This document shows positions 48,650 to 58,285 of a DNA stretch of 64,000 nt, piece by piece; positions within the stretch are counted from its first letter, which is position 1; every line of letters begins with the position of its first letter. The notes under the pieces were generated by a model. It saw only the letters and a program-made list of their open reading frames with translations, searched no databases and was not told the origin of the DNA. The position numbers were made by a program, and so were the translations under genes. This DNA comes from Mycobacterium sp. E2479 (lineage in GTDB: Bacteria; Actinomycetota; Actinomycetes; Mycobacteriales; Mycobacteriaceae), in assembly GCF_001667925.1 (NCBI RefSeq), contig NZ_LZJR01000087.1:1-64000 (forward strand), written 5' to 3'.

Positions 48650-51559
48650 GTGACCGACTCCCCGATCGCCTCGCCGGCGAGCAGCTCTGGCGCCGCCGCG
48701 CCCGACTCTGACGCGCCGCCGCATCGCTACACCGCGGCGCTGGCGGGCCGTATCGAGGGCGCGTGGCAGGAGAACTGGGCGAAGCTGGGGACGTTCAACG
48801 TGCCAAACCCGGTCGGTTCGTTGGCTCCCTCAGACGGAGCGCCGGTCCCGGACGACAAGTTGTTCGTGCAGGACATGTTTCCCTACCCGTCGGGGGAGGG
48901 GCTGCACGTCGGTCACCCACTGGGCTACATCGCAACGGACGTATACGCACGCTACTTCCGGATGACCGGCCGCAATGTGCTGCACGCATTAGGGTTTGAC
49001 GCCTTCGGGCTGCCGGCCGAGCAGTACGCGGTGCAGACCGGCACCCATCCGCGCATCCGGACCGAGGCCAACGTCATCAATTTCCGGCGCCAGCTGGGAC
49101 GCCTGGGCCTCGGCCACGACAGCCGACGCAGCTTCTCGACGACCGATGTCGAGTTCTACAAGTGGACCCAGTGGATCTTCCTGCAGATCTACAACGCCTG
49201 GTTCGACACCGCCGCCAACAAGGCCCGCCCGATCACCGAATTGGTCGCCGAATTCGATTCCGGCGCACGTCGCCTGGAGGACGGGCGGGACTGGGCCGGG
49301 TTGTCGGCGGGGGAGCGCGCCGACGTCATCGACGGCCACCGACTGGTCTACCGGGCCGACTCGATGGTGAACTGGTGTCCCGGTCTGGGCACCGTGCTGG
49401 CCAACGAAGAGGTGACCGCCGACGGGCGCAGCGACCGCGGCAATTTCCCGGTGTTCCGGAAACGATTGCGGCAGTGGATGATGCGCATCACCGCATACTC
49501 CGACCGGCTGCTTGACGACCTCGACCTGCTGGACTGGCCTGAACCGGTCAAGACCATGCAGCGCAACTGGATCGGCCGGTCCACAGGCGCTGCAGCGCTG
49601 TTCGCGGCGACCGGCACCGACGGCGAGACGCTCGATATCGAGGTGTTCACCACCCGGCCCGACACGCTGTTCGGCGCCACATACCTGGTGCTGGCGCCCG
49701 AGCACGACCTGGTCGATGAGTTGGTGGCGGCCGCCTGGCCGGACGGCACCGACGCACGCTGGACGTACGGTGCCGCCACACCGCGCGAGGCCGTCACCGC
49801 GTACCGGCGGGCGATCGGATCGAAATCCGACCTCGAACGCCAGGAGAGCAAGGCGAAGACCGGTGTCTTCTTGGGCAGTTACGCCACAAATCCGACCAAC
49901 GGTAAACCGGTGCCGATCTTCATTGCCGACTACGTGCTGGCCGGATACGGCACCGGGGCGATCATGGCGGTCCCCGGCCACGATCAGCGCGACTGGGACT
50001 TCGCCCACGAGTTCGGGCTTCCGATTGTGGAAGTCATTGCCGGCGGTGACATTTCGGAGTCCGCGTATGCCGGTGACGGGGTGCTGGTCAACTCCGGGTA
50101 CCTCGACGGATTGGATGTGGCCGCGGCCAAGGACAAGGTCACCGCGCGCCTGGAGGCCGAGGGTCGCGGCCGCGCGCGCATCGAATACAAGCTGCGGGAT
50201 TGGCTTTTCGCCCGTCAGCGCTATTGGGGCGAACCGTTTCCCATCGTCTATGACGCCGACGGGCGTGCGCACGCCCTCAGCGAAGCCGCACTGCCGGTGG
50301 AGTTGCCCGACATGCCGGACTACGCGCCCGTGCTGTTCGACCCCGACGACGCCGACAGCGAGCCCTCGCCGCCGCTGGCCAAGGCGACGGAGTGGGTGCA
50401 CGTCGAATTGGACCTCGGCGACGGCCTCAAGCCCTACACCCGCGACACCAACGTGATGCCTCAGTGGGCCGCCAGCTCTTGGTACGAACTGCGCTACACC
50501 GACCCGCACAACTCGGAACGGTTCTGCGACAAGGAAAACGAGGCCTACTGGATGGGCCCGCGGCCGGCCGAGCACGGCGCGGACGATCCCGGTGGCGTCG
50601 ACCTTTACGTCGGCGGCGCCGAACACGCGGTGCTGCACCTGCTGTATTGCAGGTTCTGGCACAAGGTCCTCTACGACCTGGGCCACGTGAGCTCCCGCGA
50701 ACCCTATCGCCGGCTGGTCAACCAGGGTTATATCCAGGCCTTCGCCTACACCGACGCGCGCGGCTCGTACGTCCCGGCGGAAGAAGTGGTCGAGCGGGAT
50801 GGCCGTTTCATTTATCCGGGGCCCGGGGGAGAGATCGAAGTCTTCCAGGAATTCGGGAAAATCGGTAAGAGCCTGAAAAATTCGATCTCGCCCGACGAGA
50901 TCTGCGACGACTACGGCGCCGACACGCTGCGGGTCTATGAAATGTCGATGGGCCCGCTGGAGGCCTCCCGACCCTGGGCGACCAAGGATGTCGTAGGAGC
51001 CCACCGCTTCCTGCAGCGCGTGTGGCGTTTGGTGATCGACGAGCAGACCGGTGACACCCGGGTGGTCGACGGACTGGCACAGGACATGGCGACCGATACG
51101 CTGCGAGCACTGAATCGGACGATCGCCGGGGTTGCGGAAGACTATGCGGCACTTCGCAATAACACCGCTGCTGCGAAGCTGATCGAGTACACCAACCATC
51201 TCACCAAGGAGCACCGCGACGCGGTGCCGCGTGCGGCCGTCGAGCCGCTGGTGTTGATGTTGGCTCCGCTGGCCCCGCATATGGCCGAGGAATTGTGGCT
51301 GCGCCTGGGCCATCAGACCCCGCTGGCGCACGGTCCCTTCCCAGTCGCCGATCCCGCCTATCTGGTCGACGACACCGTCGAGTACCCCGTGCAGGTGAAT
51401 GGCAAGGTGCGCGGGCGAGTGGTGGTGGCCGCCGACGCCGACCAGGACACGCTGAAGGCCGCCGCGCTCGCCGATGAGAAGGTCCAGGCATTTTTGGCGG
51501 GTGCCAACCCGCGCAAAGTGATCGTGGTCCCGGGCCGACTGGTCAACCTGGTCGTGTAG
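48650..51559 (+). CDS. leuS: Leucyl-tRNA synthetase
   Basis: A 969-aa class Ia synthetase charging tRNA-Leu. HIGH motif in [21 protein letters not shown]-type motif in [17 protein letters not shown]1 editing domain with [20 protein letters not shown] and the [19 protein letters not shown] block. GTG start; same length as Mtb LeuRS. Divergent from mtc28; the 184-bp gap shows no convincing T-box. Confidence 0.97.
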   Translation: MTDSPIASPASSSGAAAPDSDAPPHRYTAALAGRIEGAWQENWAKLGTFNVPNPVGSLAPSDGAPVPDDKLFVQDMFPYPSGEGLHVGHPLGYIATDVYARYFRMTGRNVLHALGFDAFGLPAEQYAVQTGTHPRIRTEANVINFRRQLGRLGLGHDSRRSFSTTDVEFYKWTQWIFLQIYNAWFDTAANKARPITELVAEFDSGARRLEDGRDWAGLSAGERADVIDGHRLVYRADSMVNWCPGLGTVLANEEVTADGRSDRGNFPVFRKRLRQWMMRITAYSDRLLDDLDLLDWPEPVKTMQRNWIGRSTGAAALFAATGTDGETLDIEVFTTRPDTLFGATYLVLAPEHDLVDELVAAAWPDGTDARWTYGAATPREAVTAYRRAIGSKSDLERQESKAKTGVFLGSYATNPTNGKPVPIFIADYVLAGYGTGAIMAVPGHDQRDWDFAHEFGLPIVEVIAGGDISESAYAGDGVLVNSGYLDGLDVAAAKDKVTARLEAEGRGRARIEYKLRDWLFARQRYWGEPFPIVYDADGRAHALSEAALPVELPDMPDYAPVLFDPDDADSEPSPPLAKATEWVHVELDLGDGLKPYTRDTNVMPQWAASSWYELRYTDPHNSERFCDKENEAYWMGPRPAEHGADDPGGVDLYVGGAEHAVLHLLYCRFWHKVLYDLGHVSSREPYRRLVNQGYIQAFAYTDARGSYVPAEEVVERDGRFIYPGPGGEIEVFQEFGKIGKSLKNSISPDEICDDYGADTLRVYEMSMGPLEASRPWATKDVVGAHRFLQRVWRLVIDEQTGDTRVVDGLAQDMATDTLRALNRTIAGVAEDYAALRNNTAAAKLIEYTNHLTKEHRDAVPRAAVEPLVLMLAPLAPHMAEELWLRLGHQTPLAHGPFPVADPAYLVDDTVEYPVQVNGKVRGRVVVAADADQDTLKAAALADEKVQAFLAGANPRKVIVVPGRLVNLVV

Positions 51560-51565
51560 CGACGC

Positions 51566-52237
51566 CTAGCGCTCGGCGGGCCGCAGCACCACCTCGTGCA
51601 TGTGGCCGTCCGGCGGGGTGGCAACCGCATTGGCCACCGCAGTCGCCACCGTCTCGGGCTTCAAAAAGTTGGCGGGGTCATACGTGCCGCCCTCGAACCG
51701 GACGAGTTCTCGCTGCATGTCGCTGTCGGTCCGTCCCGGATAAACGGTCGTCACCCTCAACTCCGGTTCGCCGCTGCGCAGCGAATCCGCGAAGGCGCGC
51801 AGCGCGAACTTACTGGACGAATAGGAGGCCATACTCCGCGAAGCGGTGCGGCCGGCGCCGGAGTTGATGAACACCACCTGTCCGCGGGCCCTTCGCAGCG
51901 CCGGCAACAGCGCCAGCGTAAGTTCCACCGCGCCAAAGACATTGACGGCAAAGGTGGCGCGCCATTCGTCGACGTTCGAGTCGGCAACACTGCCGGGTAT
52001 GGCCACCCCCGCATTGTGCACCAGTACGTCGAGTTCGTCCACGATTTCGCAGGCGGCTTCGATATCGCCGGAGTCGGTGAGATCCAGCGGAAACGTGGTG
52101 GCCCCTAGTCGCTCCGACACCGCATCGAGCCGATCGGACGGGCGGCCCGCCAACAGCAGGGTATGCGTGGGTGCCAGCGCAGTGGCGATGGCCGAGCCGA
52201 TACCACCGCCGGCGCCGGTGATGAGTGCATTGGGCAT
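51566..52237 (-). CDS. Short-chain dehydrogenase/reductase
   Basis: A 223-aa SDR: cofactor loop ITGAGGGIGSAIA, VLVHNAGVA, catalytic Ser (FINSGAG) and Tyr-Lys in ASYSSSKFALR. MPNALITG at 52237 is the natural start; the frame runs upstream. It is not in the Mtb order between leuS and Rv0042c as I recall, so it is an insertion here or a loss there. It converges on leuS with 6 bp between. Substrate unknown. Confidence 0.87.
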   Translation of the reverse strand: MPNALITGAGGGIGSAIATALAPTHTLLLAGRPSDRLDAVSERLGATTFPLDLTDSGDIEAACEIVDELDVLVHNAGVAIPGSVADSNVDEWRATFAVNVFGAVELTLALLPALRRARGQVVFINSGAGRTASRSMASYSSSKFALRAFADSLRSGEPELRVTTVYPGRTDSDMQRELVRFEGGTYDPANFLKPETVATAVANAVATPPDGHMHEVVLRPAER

Positions 52238-52295
52238 GCCCTGCAGTCTACCCACGGCACAGAGGTAACCGAAAACCGGTGACGGCGAAAGCCTT

Positions 52296-52799
52296 TCAGG
52301 CTTCCTTGCGTGCGGGTGGCACGCCGGCCGGTCCCGACGTCGGGTCACCGGAGGCCAGCCGTTCGAGTGGCGCCAACGCCTGCATCAGGGTGTCCAGGTC
52401 GGACGCCGGGAGCTGGCTCAGCATCGCGGCCAGCGAAGCGCGCCGATTAGCCAGCGATTCACCGTGGACAGCTCGCCCCCGCGGGGTGATGTCCACGAGT
52501 ACCGCACGCAGATCGGACGGGTCACGGGAACGTTTGACCAACCCCACCTTCTCCAGCCGGCGGATCGCCACGGTCGTGGTGGGAGTTCGCACCCGTTCGT
52601 GTGCGGCGAGATCGGTCATCCGGATCGGGCCCTGGTCGAGCAGCGTGACCAGGATCGACAATTGCGCCAGGGTCAGCTCTCCGGCCGCCGCCCCGCTGGG
52701 GTCGCCGCGGCGGAGAATGGCAAACAGTTTGGACAGCGCTCGGTGCAAACCCTCGGCGAGCTCGGCTACCTCGGCCGGAGGCGATTCGCTGTCTGCCAT
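52296..52799 (-). CDS. MarR-family regulator (Rv0042c-like)
   Basis: A 167-aa winged-helix MarR protein: LAQLSILVTLLDQGPIRMTD, recognition helix RTPTTTVAIRRLEKVGLV and wing RSRDPSDLRAVLVDITPRG. It lies 58 bp upstream of the SDR on the same strand and could regulate it. Position matches Mtb Rv0042c. Confidence 0.9.
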   Translation of the reverse strand: MADSESPPAEVAELAEGLHRALSKLFAILRRGDPSGAAAGELTLAQLSILVTLLDQGPIRMTDLAAHERVRTPTTTVAIRRLEKVGLVKRSRDPSDLRAVLVDITPRGRAVHGESLANRRASLAAMLSQLPASDLDTLMQALAPLERLASGDPTSGPAGVPPARKEA

Positions 52800-52864
52800 A
52801 AATCGGGAGTCTATCCCGATATGAGGTGCTTACAAGGGAGCTATCGCGCACCAGATAGTTCAGG

Positions 52865-53614
52865 TCAAAGGACTTGGGACAAAAACCGCTGCAGCCGTTC
52901 GGTCTCTGCGGCATCGAATATTTGCTCCGGAGGGCCCGACTCCACGACCCTGCCGTGATCCATAAAAGCAACGACATCGGATGCCGACCGCGCGAAACCC
53001 ATTTCGTGGGTTACCACAATCATTGTCATGCCATCCTCGCCGAGGTCCGCAATGAGTTGGAGTATTCCCTTGACCATTTCGGGATCCAACGCCGAGGTCG
53101 CCTCATCGAAAAACATCACCTGCGGCGCCATCGCCAGCGCACGGGCGATCGCCACCCGCTGTTGTTGTCCGCCGGACAGCGTGCTGGGGCGGGCACCGGC
53201 CTTGTGCTTCAGGCCAACTCGGTCCAGCTGTGCCAGCGCCAGGTCGCGAGCCTTGTCAGCCGGCAGACGCCGCAGCTTTCGCGGGGCCATCGCCACGTTG
53301 TCCAAAACGCTGCGGTGCGGGAAGAGATTGAAATGCTGGAACACCATGCCTATGCGTTGGCGCAGCTCGTCGGGATCATCGTGCAGCACCGATCTGCCAT
53401 CCAGCAGAATGTCGCCGCTGTCGGGCTCATACAGGCGGTTCATGGTACGCAGCAGTGTTGACTTTCCCGAGCCGGACGGCCCGATGATCGCTACGGTGCT
53501 GCCCGCGGGTGCCTCGATATCGACGCCGCGCAGCACCTTGCTTGCGCCCAGCGTCTGGTGAAGGTTCTTGGCCGCCAGCGAGACTGACACTCGGGCATGA
53601 ATGCTGGAGGTCAC
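52865..53614 (-). CDS. Polar amino acid ABC transporter ATPase
   Basis: A 249-aa ATPase of the GlnQ/HisP type: Walker A GPSGSGKST, Q-loop VFQHFNLFPH, signature LSGGQQQRVAIARAL, Walker B VMFFDEATSALD and H-loop VVTHEMGFAR. GTG 53614 overlaps the upstream permease stop (GTGA); the long frame beyond that lies inside the permease gene. It energises the fused binding protein/permease. Confidence 0.94.
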   Translation of the reverse strand: MTSSIHARVSVSLAAKNLHQTLGASKVLRGVDIEAPAGSTVAIIGPSGSGKSTLLRTMNRLYEPDSGDILLDGRSVLHDDPDELRQRIGMVFQHFNLFPHRSVLDNVAMAPRKLRRLPADKARDLALAQLDRVGLKHKAGARPSTLSGGQQQRVAIARALAMAPQVMFFDEATSALDPEMVKGILQLIADLGEDGMTMIVVTHEMGFARSASDVVAFMDHGRVVESGPPEQIFDAAETERLQRFLSQVL

Positions 53615-55428
53615 GTGATTTCCTGGCCGAATGTCGTCGCAAGTAGGTCGGCGTCGTCGTCCTCTGGGGCCGCGGCACTGCGGCCGCGGCGAAGGCGGGT
53701 GTCGATGTAGTTCACCAAATGCGTTAGCGGAATGGTCAATAGCAGATAGAAAAGACCGGCGGCCACCAATGGCGAAAGGCTGCCGGTCTGCGCGTTGAGG
53801 TCTCGTCCGACTTGAAACAGCTCCCGCTGATCGGCGATCAGGCCGAGGAAGTACACCAGCGCCGATGCCTTCAACAACCCGATGGCCTGATTGACCAGGG
53901 CGGGGAGCACGCGACGGACTCCCTGCGGTACCACCACCAGCCGCATCGCGGTGGAATAGCTGAAGCCCAGCGCCCGAGACGCTTCCAGTTGCCCGGGGTC
54001 GACGCTTTGAATTCCGGAGCGCAGAATCTCGCCGACGTAGGCGGCTGCCATCAATCCCAGTGCTGCGATGCCGAGGGGGTAAGGATTCTTGTTGGTCAAC
54101 GCGCTGACCAACGGGCCGATGCCCATTCCGATCAGCAAGATGATCACCACTTCGGGCAAGCCTCGGAAAATGTCGGTGTATACCCGGGCCGGCCAACGCA
54201 GCCAGCCCCGGTGCGAGATTCCCGCCATCGCCAACACCATCCCCAACGCCAGACCGATCGCGAGGGCGCTGGTGGTCAGAATCAAGGTATTGGGCAATCC
54301 CGTGGTGAATAGAATCGGAATGGCCCGCCGGTACATATCCCAGTCGAAGAACGAATCCCCCAATTGCGCCAGTGGTGATTTCGGGGCGGGAGGGCCTGTG
54401 GGGGAGCGGTGTTGTTGCGCGATCGCGGCGAAGTCCGGCAGTTTGGGGATGGGGGCGGCTTTGGAGCCGGGCTTCCAGCCGGGCGGCAACGACCGCGGCA
54501 CCCATTGGGTGTACAGGCGTGCCCAGGTGCCGTCGGCGATGACGGCGTCCAGCCCGGAATTGAGCGCGTCGATCAACGGCTTGTTGTTCTGGGCCACCGC
54601 AAAAGCCACGAAATTGCCTGGGCTGTAAGTGTTCGCGGTGACCACCGCGGGATCACCCGGGCGAATGACGGTCGCCGCGAGGCTTCCCGGCGCCACCCAC
54701 GCATCGATCTGGCGGGATTTGAGGCTGGCGTACAAGGTGGCAAAGCTCGGATACTTCACGGGTTGCATATGCAGTACATCGACGACGTACGACTCCTCGA
54801 CGGTGCCTTGCACGACGGCGATGCGCTGGGCGGCCGCGAGGTCGCTGAACTTGTGGATCGCCGAACCGGGCGGAACGACCAGCGAATAGAACCCGAAGTC
54901 ATAGCCGTTGGTGAACGAGACGGTGCGCCGACGGGCTTCGGTGGCCTTAACCGCTGCCGAGCCGACGTCGAAGCGCCGGGACGCGACCTGGGCCAGCAGC
55001 GCGGAAAAGTCGGTACTGACGAACCGGACCGGCAGACCTAGTTTGTCGGCGATGGCGCGCAGCAGTTCGTTGTCGAAGCCGCTGAATTCGCCAGTCGGAT
55101 TGATGCAGACGTTGGGCGGGGCATCCGATAACGTGCCGACCGTCAGCACAGCCGGCGTCCCGAGATCCAAGGCACCGACGTCGACCGCGCTGACCGGCTC
55201 GACCGATGCCGTTGTGTCGCGGTCGTCCTCGCCGGCGGTCGTGTTTTTGGTCAGGTCTTTGGGCAGGCTCCGGGCGGCCTCCACACCGGCCGGCGCGCAT
55301 TGGTTCCAGTCGGCGGCGGCCGGCGCGACCGGGACACCCAATGCGACGCCGCATACCATGAGGACGGTCGCGGCCAGGCCAAAGGCCCGTCCGCGACGCT
55401 TGGCATACCGGCCTACGCGCGAACTCAT
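53611..55428 (-). CDS. Fused substrate-binding protein/permease of amino acid ABC transporter
   Basis: A 605-aa fusion. A signal peptide (GLAATVLMVCGVALGVPVAPA) and a family 3 solute-binding domain (about 70-330, with GEFSGFDNELLRAIADKLGL and RFDVGSAAVKATEARR) are joined to a HisMQ-type permease (about 375-590, EAA-like loop ALGFSYSTAMRLVVVPQGV). The binding domain is thus tethered outside the membrane, as in GlnPH fusions. Ligand is probably glutamine/glutamate-like or another polar amino acid. ATG 55428 or GTG 55437 starts it. I do not recall it in the Mtb order. Confidence 0.9.
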   Translation of the reverse strand: MSSRVGRYAKRRGRAFGLAATVLMVCGVALGVPVAPAAADWNQCAPAGVEAARSLPKDLTKNTTAGEDDRDTTASVEPVSAVDVGALDLGTPAVLTVGTLSDAPPNVCINPTGEFSGFDNELLRAIADKLGLPVRFVSTDFSALLAQVASRRFDVGSAAVKATEARRRTVSFTNGYDFGFYSLVVPPGSAIHKFSDLAAAQRIAVVQGTVEESYVVDVLHMQPVKYPSFATLYASLKSRQIDAWVAPGSLAATVIRPGDPAVVTANTYSPGNFVAFAVAQNNKPLIDALNSGLDAVIADGTWARLYTQWVPRSLPPGWKPGSKAAPIPKLPDFAAIAQQHRSPTGPPAPKSPLAQLGDSFFDWDMYRRAIPILFTTGLPNTLILTTSALAIGLALGMVLAMAGISHRGWLRWPARVYTDIFRGLPEVVIILLIGMGIGPLVSALTNKNPYPLGIAALGLMAAAYVGEILRSGIQSVDPGQLEASRALGFSYSTAMRLVVVPQGVRRVLPALVNQAIGLLKASALVYFLGLIADQRELFQVGRDLNAQTGSLSPLVAAGLFYLLLTIPLTHLVNYIDTRLRRGRSAAAPEDDDADLLATTFGQEIT

Positions 55429-55477
55429 CAGTGTCACGGTAACGACACAGCGGCAACGCGGCCCGATCAGAGTCGGT

Positions 55478-56218
55478 TCAAAGCGACAGCGATGGTTCGG
55501 CGCGGATGGTGTTCGCGCCGGGGATGACCGGCAGCGCGCCGGGACCGACCCGGCTGAAGTCGTCGGTGGGGGTGAAGACCCGCCGCCGGAACAGTTCGGC
55601 CAGCATTCTCTGGGCCATCAGATAGGAACGGTTGACGCACGCTGCCCGCGCGGCGTCGGGGTCGCGCCGCTGTATCGCCGCAGTCTCGTCTTCGTAGAAC
55701 GGCAGCATCTCGTCACGTCCGCTTTGATACGTCGTCCAGAACAGGCGCGGGATGAGGTTCTGCGAGGCGCGGATCGTGGCATGCAGCCGCGGACCGGCGT
55801 ATTCGTCGTTGACCGTGCGCCGGTATTCGGCGGCGATGTCGGTGAAGGCGCGCGCATCCTTGGCGCCGCGCAGCGAGCGCATCAGCCGATCGAGGTGCCC
55901 CAGGATCCGCGGCGTTGGGCTGGTCGCCGCGCGGGCGGACGCAATCGCATTGAGCAGCCCGTCGAGCTCGTGGTGCTCGAGCACGGTGGCTTCATCGAAC
56001 CGTTCGACAAACGCGCCGCGGTGATAACGCGTGGACACGATGCCGTCGTGTTCGAGCTGGACCAGTGCTTCTTGAATAGGGACTCGGCTCACTCCTAAGC
56101 AGATCGCAATTTCATTGCGGTCGACGCGGTCCCCAGTGCGCAGCTTACCGGTCAACAAAAGGTGGAGGATGTGCGAAACAACCAGGTCCTTTTCTTTGAC
56201 CCCGTATTTCTTCGGCAT
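55478..56218 (-). CDS. GntR-family regulator (Rv0043c-like)
   Basis: A 246-aa GntR/FadR-type protein: winged helix ([40 protein letters not shown]) and an all-helical FCD effector domain ([20 protein letters not shown]). Position matches Mtb Rv0043c. It is upstream of the transporter on the same strand, so it might regulate transport, with an acid or amino acid as effector. Confidence 0.9.
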   Translation of the reverse strand: MPKKYGVKEKDLVVSHILHLLLTGKLRTGDRVDRNEIAICLGVSRVPIQEALVQLEHDGIVSTRYHRGAFVERFDEATVLEHHELDGLLNAIASARAATSPTPRILGHLDRLMRSLRGAKDARAFTDIAAEYRRTVNDEYAGPRLHATIRASQNLIPRLFWTTYQSGRDEMLPFYEDETAAIQRRDPDAARAACVNRSYLMAQRMLAELFRRRVFTPTDDFSRVGPGALPVIPGANTIRAEPSLSL

Positions 56219-56260
56219 CTTTTTGTTGAGTCTCTTTCACACCGGTTCGGCCATCTAGCG

Positions 56261-56275
56261 GTGAGAGTTTCTCAC
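56261..56275. promoter_or_regulatory. Palindrome upstream of the GntR gene
   Basis: GTGAGA-GTT-TCTCAC: perfect 6-bp arms and a 3-bp spacer, 42 bp before the GntR start codon. A plausible autoregulatory operator. Confidence 0.4.
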
Positions 56276-56328
56276 GAATTGGCGCGTGCGTTTAGGTGTT
56301 TGCCCCATGTTCGATTGCAGCCGCCGGT

Positions 56329-57141
56329 CTAACGGTGATCGCGCCACTCGCACAGCGCTTCGGCGGCGGTCAGGTCGTAGTCCGGACCGTTCACGCCGAC
56401 GGTCAGCAGGGTCACGCCTAGCGCGGTGAGGCCTTCGGCGTTGGCAATCAACCCGTCAAGGCGCTCGCCGCGGCGAACACCGCTGTTGTCCTCGACGCCG
56501 GCAGATCTCTCGATGGTGGACGGGTCGCGGCCCACGGCGGCGCAGTGTTCTTCAAGCACGGCCGACGCGGCCGGATAGGTTTCGACGGTGGTGAAGCCGT
56601 GCCAGATGTCGCCGTATTCGGCGACCAGTCGCAGCGTCTTTCGGGGGCCCTTACCGCCGATCAGGATCGGCAGCTCACGGGTGGGAGGCGGGTTCAGTTT
56701 GGCCAGCCGCGCTTGAATTCGAGGCAGTGCGGTCGCCAGGTCGTCCAGGCGGCTGCCGACGGTGCCGAATTCGTAGCCGTACTCGTCATAGTCCTTTTGT
56801 TTCCACCCCGAACCGATGCCCAGGATGAGCCGGCCGTCGGAAATATGGTCGACGGTGCGGGCCATATCGGCCAGCAGCTCCGGATTGCGGTAGGAGTTGC
56901 ACGTCACCAGCGCGCCGATCTGGATGCGTGATGTTTGCTCGGCCCAGGCCCCGAGCATCGTCCAGCATTCGAAATGCGGACCGTCGGGGTCGCCGTAGAG
57001 CGGGAAGAAATGATCCCAGTTGAAGGCGATGTCTACGCCGATGTCCTCGCAGCGGCGCACGGCATCTCGAATCTGGCTGTACTGCGGCGCGTGTTGCGGC
57101 TGCAGCTGGACACCGATACGCACGGGACGGTCAGGAGTCAT
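56329..57141 (-). CDS. LLM-class F420-dependent oxidoreductase (Rv0044c-like)
   Basis: A 270-aa luciferase-like (beta/alpha)8 oxidoreductase: AFNWDHFFPLYGDPDGPHFE, ALVTCNSYRNPELLADMART, HISDGRLILGIGSGWKQKDY. These blocks mark the F420-dependent mycobacterial group. 110 bp from the GntR gene; 16 bp from the hydrolase, with which it probably shares a transcript. Substrate unknown. Confidence 0.87.
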   Translation of the reverse strand: MTPDRPVRIGVQLQPQHAPQYSQIRDAVRRCEDIGVDIAFNWDHFFPLYGDPDGPHFECWTMLGAWAEQTSRIQIGALVTCNSYRNPELLADMARTVDHISDGRLILGIGSGWKQKDYDEYGYEFGTVGSRLDDLATALPRIQARLAKLNPPPTRELPILIGGKGPRKTLRLVAEYGDIWHGFTTVETYPAASAVLEEHCAAVGRDPSTIERSAGVEDNSGVRRGERLDGLIANAEGLTALGVTLLTVGVNGPDYDLTAAEALCEWRDHR

Positions 57142-57156
57142 CTCCCCACCGTAGGC

Positions 57157-58083
57157 TCAGCGTGCGTCGAGCACCCCTCGCAGTAGGTCGATCAGCGCGC
57201 GGGGCTGGTCGCTTTGCACGGAATGGCCCGAATTCTCTACCACGTGCGCAGAACGGAAATGCTTTGCGCGACGGCCGAGCTCGGCCGCGTCCTCGTCGCT
57301 GACGAAGGCCGATGAGCCGCCGCGCACCAGCGTCACCGGTGCGGACAAGGCGTCGACGTCGTCCCACAGACTGGCGAAATCCGGGAAGGTGCGGATGGCG
57401 TCATAGCGCCACGTCCACTTGCCGTTGTCCAGCTTGCGCGAGTTGTGGAACACCCCGCGGCGCAGTGCCTTCACCTCGCGGTGCGGCGCCGCCGCGACCG
57501 TCAAGTCGAGCATGGCCTGGAAGCTGGGGAACTCGCGTTCCCCGTGCATCAGCGCTACGGTGCCCTGCTGCTCCTTGGTCATCTCCGAATGCCGTTGTAG
57601 TGCCGACGGAGTGACGTCGACCAGCACCAGCTCTTTGACCAGCTCGGGCGCGACCGCGCCCAGCCGGATCGCGGTCAATCCGCCCAGCGACATGCCGACG
57701 ACGAGGTCGGCCGACGCGGCGTGTTCGCGCAGGATCGGCAGTAACGCGTCGGCGTTGTGCTGCGGCGAATAGTCGCCGTCCTCGCGCCAGGCGGAGTGGC
57801 CGTGGCCGGGCAAATCGACCGCAAGCGCGGGTTCACCGATGCCGACGATGATGGTGTCCCAGGTGTGCGCGTTCTGGCCGCCGCCATGCACGAACACGAT
57901 CCGCGGGGGAGCGCTGCCCCACCTCAAGGCGCTGATTTTGCTTTCGCCCGTGCCGGACGCGACGCGCTCGGCTTCGGGCAGGGGGCCGGAGAATCCGGCC
58001 TGCTCGGCGTTTTCGGACAGCAGCGAGAATTCGGACAGCCCGGCCAGTTCGTCTTCGGAGATCTCGGTCACGATCTTTGACAC
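57157..58083 (-). CDS. Alpha/beta hydrolase (Rv0045c-like esterase)
   Basis: A 308-aa esterase: oxyanion FVHGGGQNAHTWD, LPGHGHSAWREDGDYSPQ, nucleophile elbow VGMSLGGLT and catalytic His in ENSGHSVQSDQPRALI. Mtb Rv0045c is a crystallised ester hydrolase with the same blocks. The frame extends through the 55-bp repeat, which is unlikely to be translated, so GTG 58083 (or 58071) is taken as start; neither has a clear SD. Confidence 0.88.
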   Translation of the reverse strand: MSKIVTEISEDELAGLSEFSLLSENAEQAGFSGPLPEAERVASGTGESKISALRWGSAPPRIVFVHGGGQNAHTWDTIIVGIGEPALAVDLPGHGHSAWREDGDYSPQHNADALLPILREHAASADLVVGMSLGGLTAIRLGAVAPELVKELVLVDVTPSALQRHSEMTKEQQGTVALMHGEREFPSFQAMLDLTVAAAPHREVKALRRGVFHNSRKLDNGKWTWRYDAIRTFPDFASLWDDVDALSAPVTLVRGGSSAFVSDEDAAELGRRAKHFRSAHVVENSGHSVQSDQPRALIDLLRGVLDAR

Positions 58084-58100
58084 TAGCGCCGTCGGTTCGA

Positions 58101-58285
58101 GCGGGTCGCCACCATCGGCTTGTGGCGATCGCAAGCGCGGTGTAGGCCGGGCGCAGCGGGTCGCCACCATCGGCTTGTGGTGATCGCAAGCGCGGTGTAG
58201 GCCGGGCGCAGCGGGTCGCCACCATCGGCTTGTGGTGATCGCAAGCGCGGTGTAGGCCGGGCGCAGCGGGTCGCCACCATCGGCC
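58101..58285. repeat. 55-bp tandem repeat, VNTR-like (about 3.3 copies)
   Basis: GCGGGTCGCC recurs at 58101, 58156, 58211 and 58266: a 55-bp period with near-identical units (one T/C difference in unit 1). The last partial unit ends at the DUF1214 stop codon, and the first is 18 bp upstream of the hydrolase start. The size and gene-boundary location resemble mycobacterial MIRU elements. 55 is not a multiple of 3, so copy change would shift any frame through it. Confidence 0.93.

Noticed and set aside
48989..51331. 780-aa open frame antisense to leuS
   Set aside because: It is a high-GC shadow frame. leuS has complete synthetase motifs and Mtb length, and the antisense product shows no domain.
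53615..54505. Upstream extension of the ABC ATPase frame
   Set aside because: It lies inside the permease gene. GTG 53614 overlaps the permease stop and begins the normal ATPase sequence.
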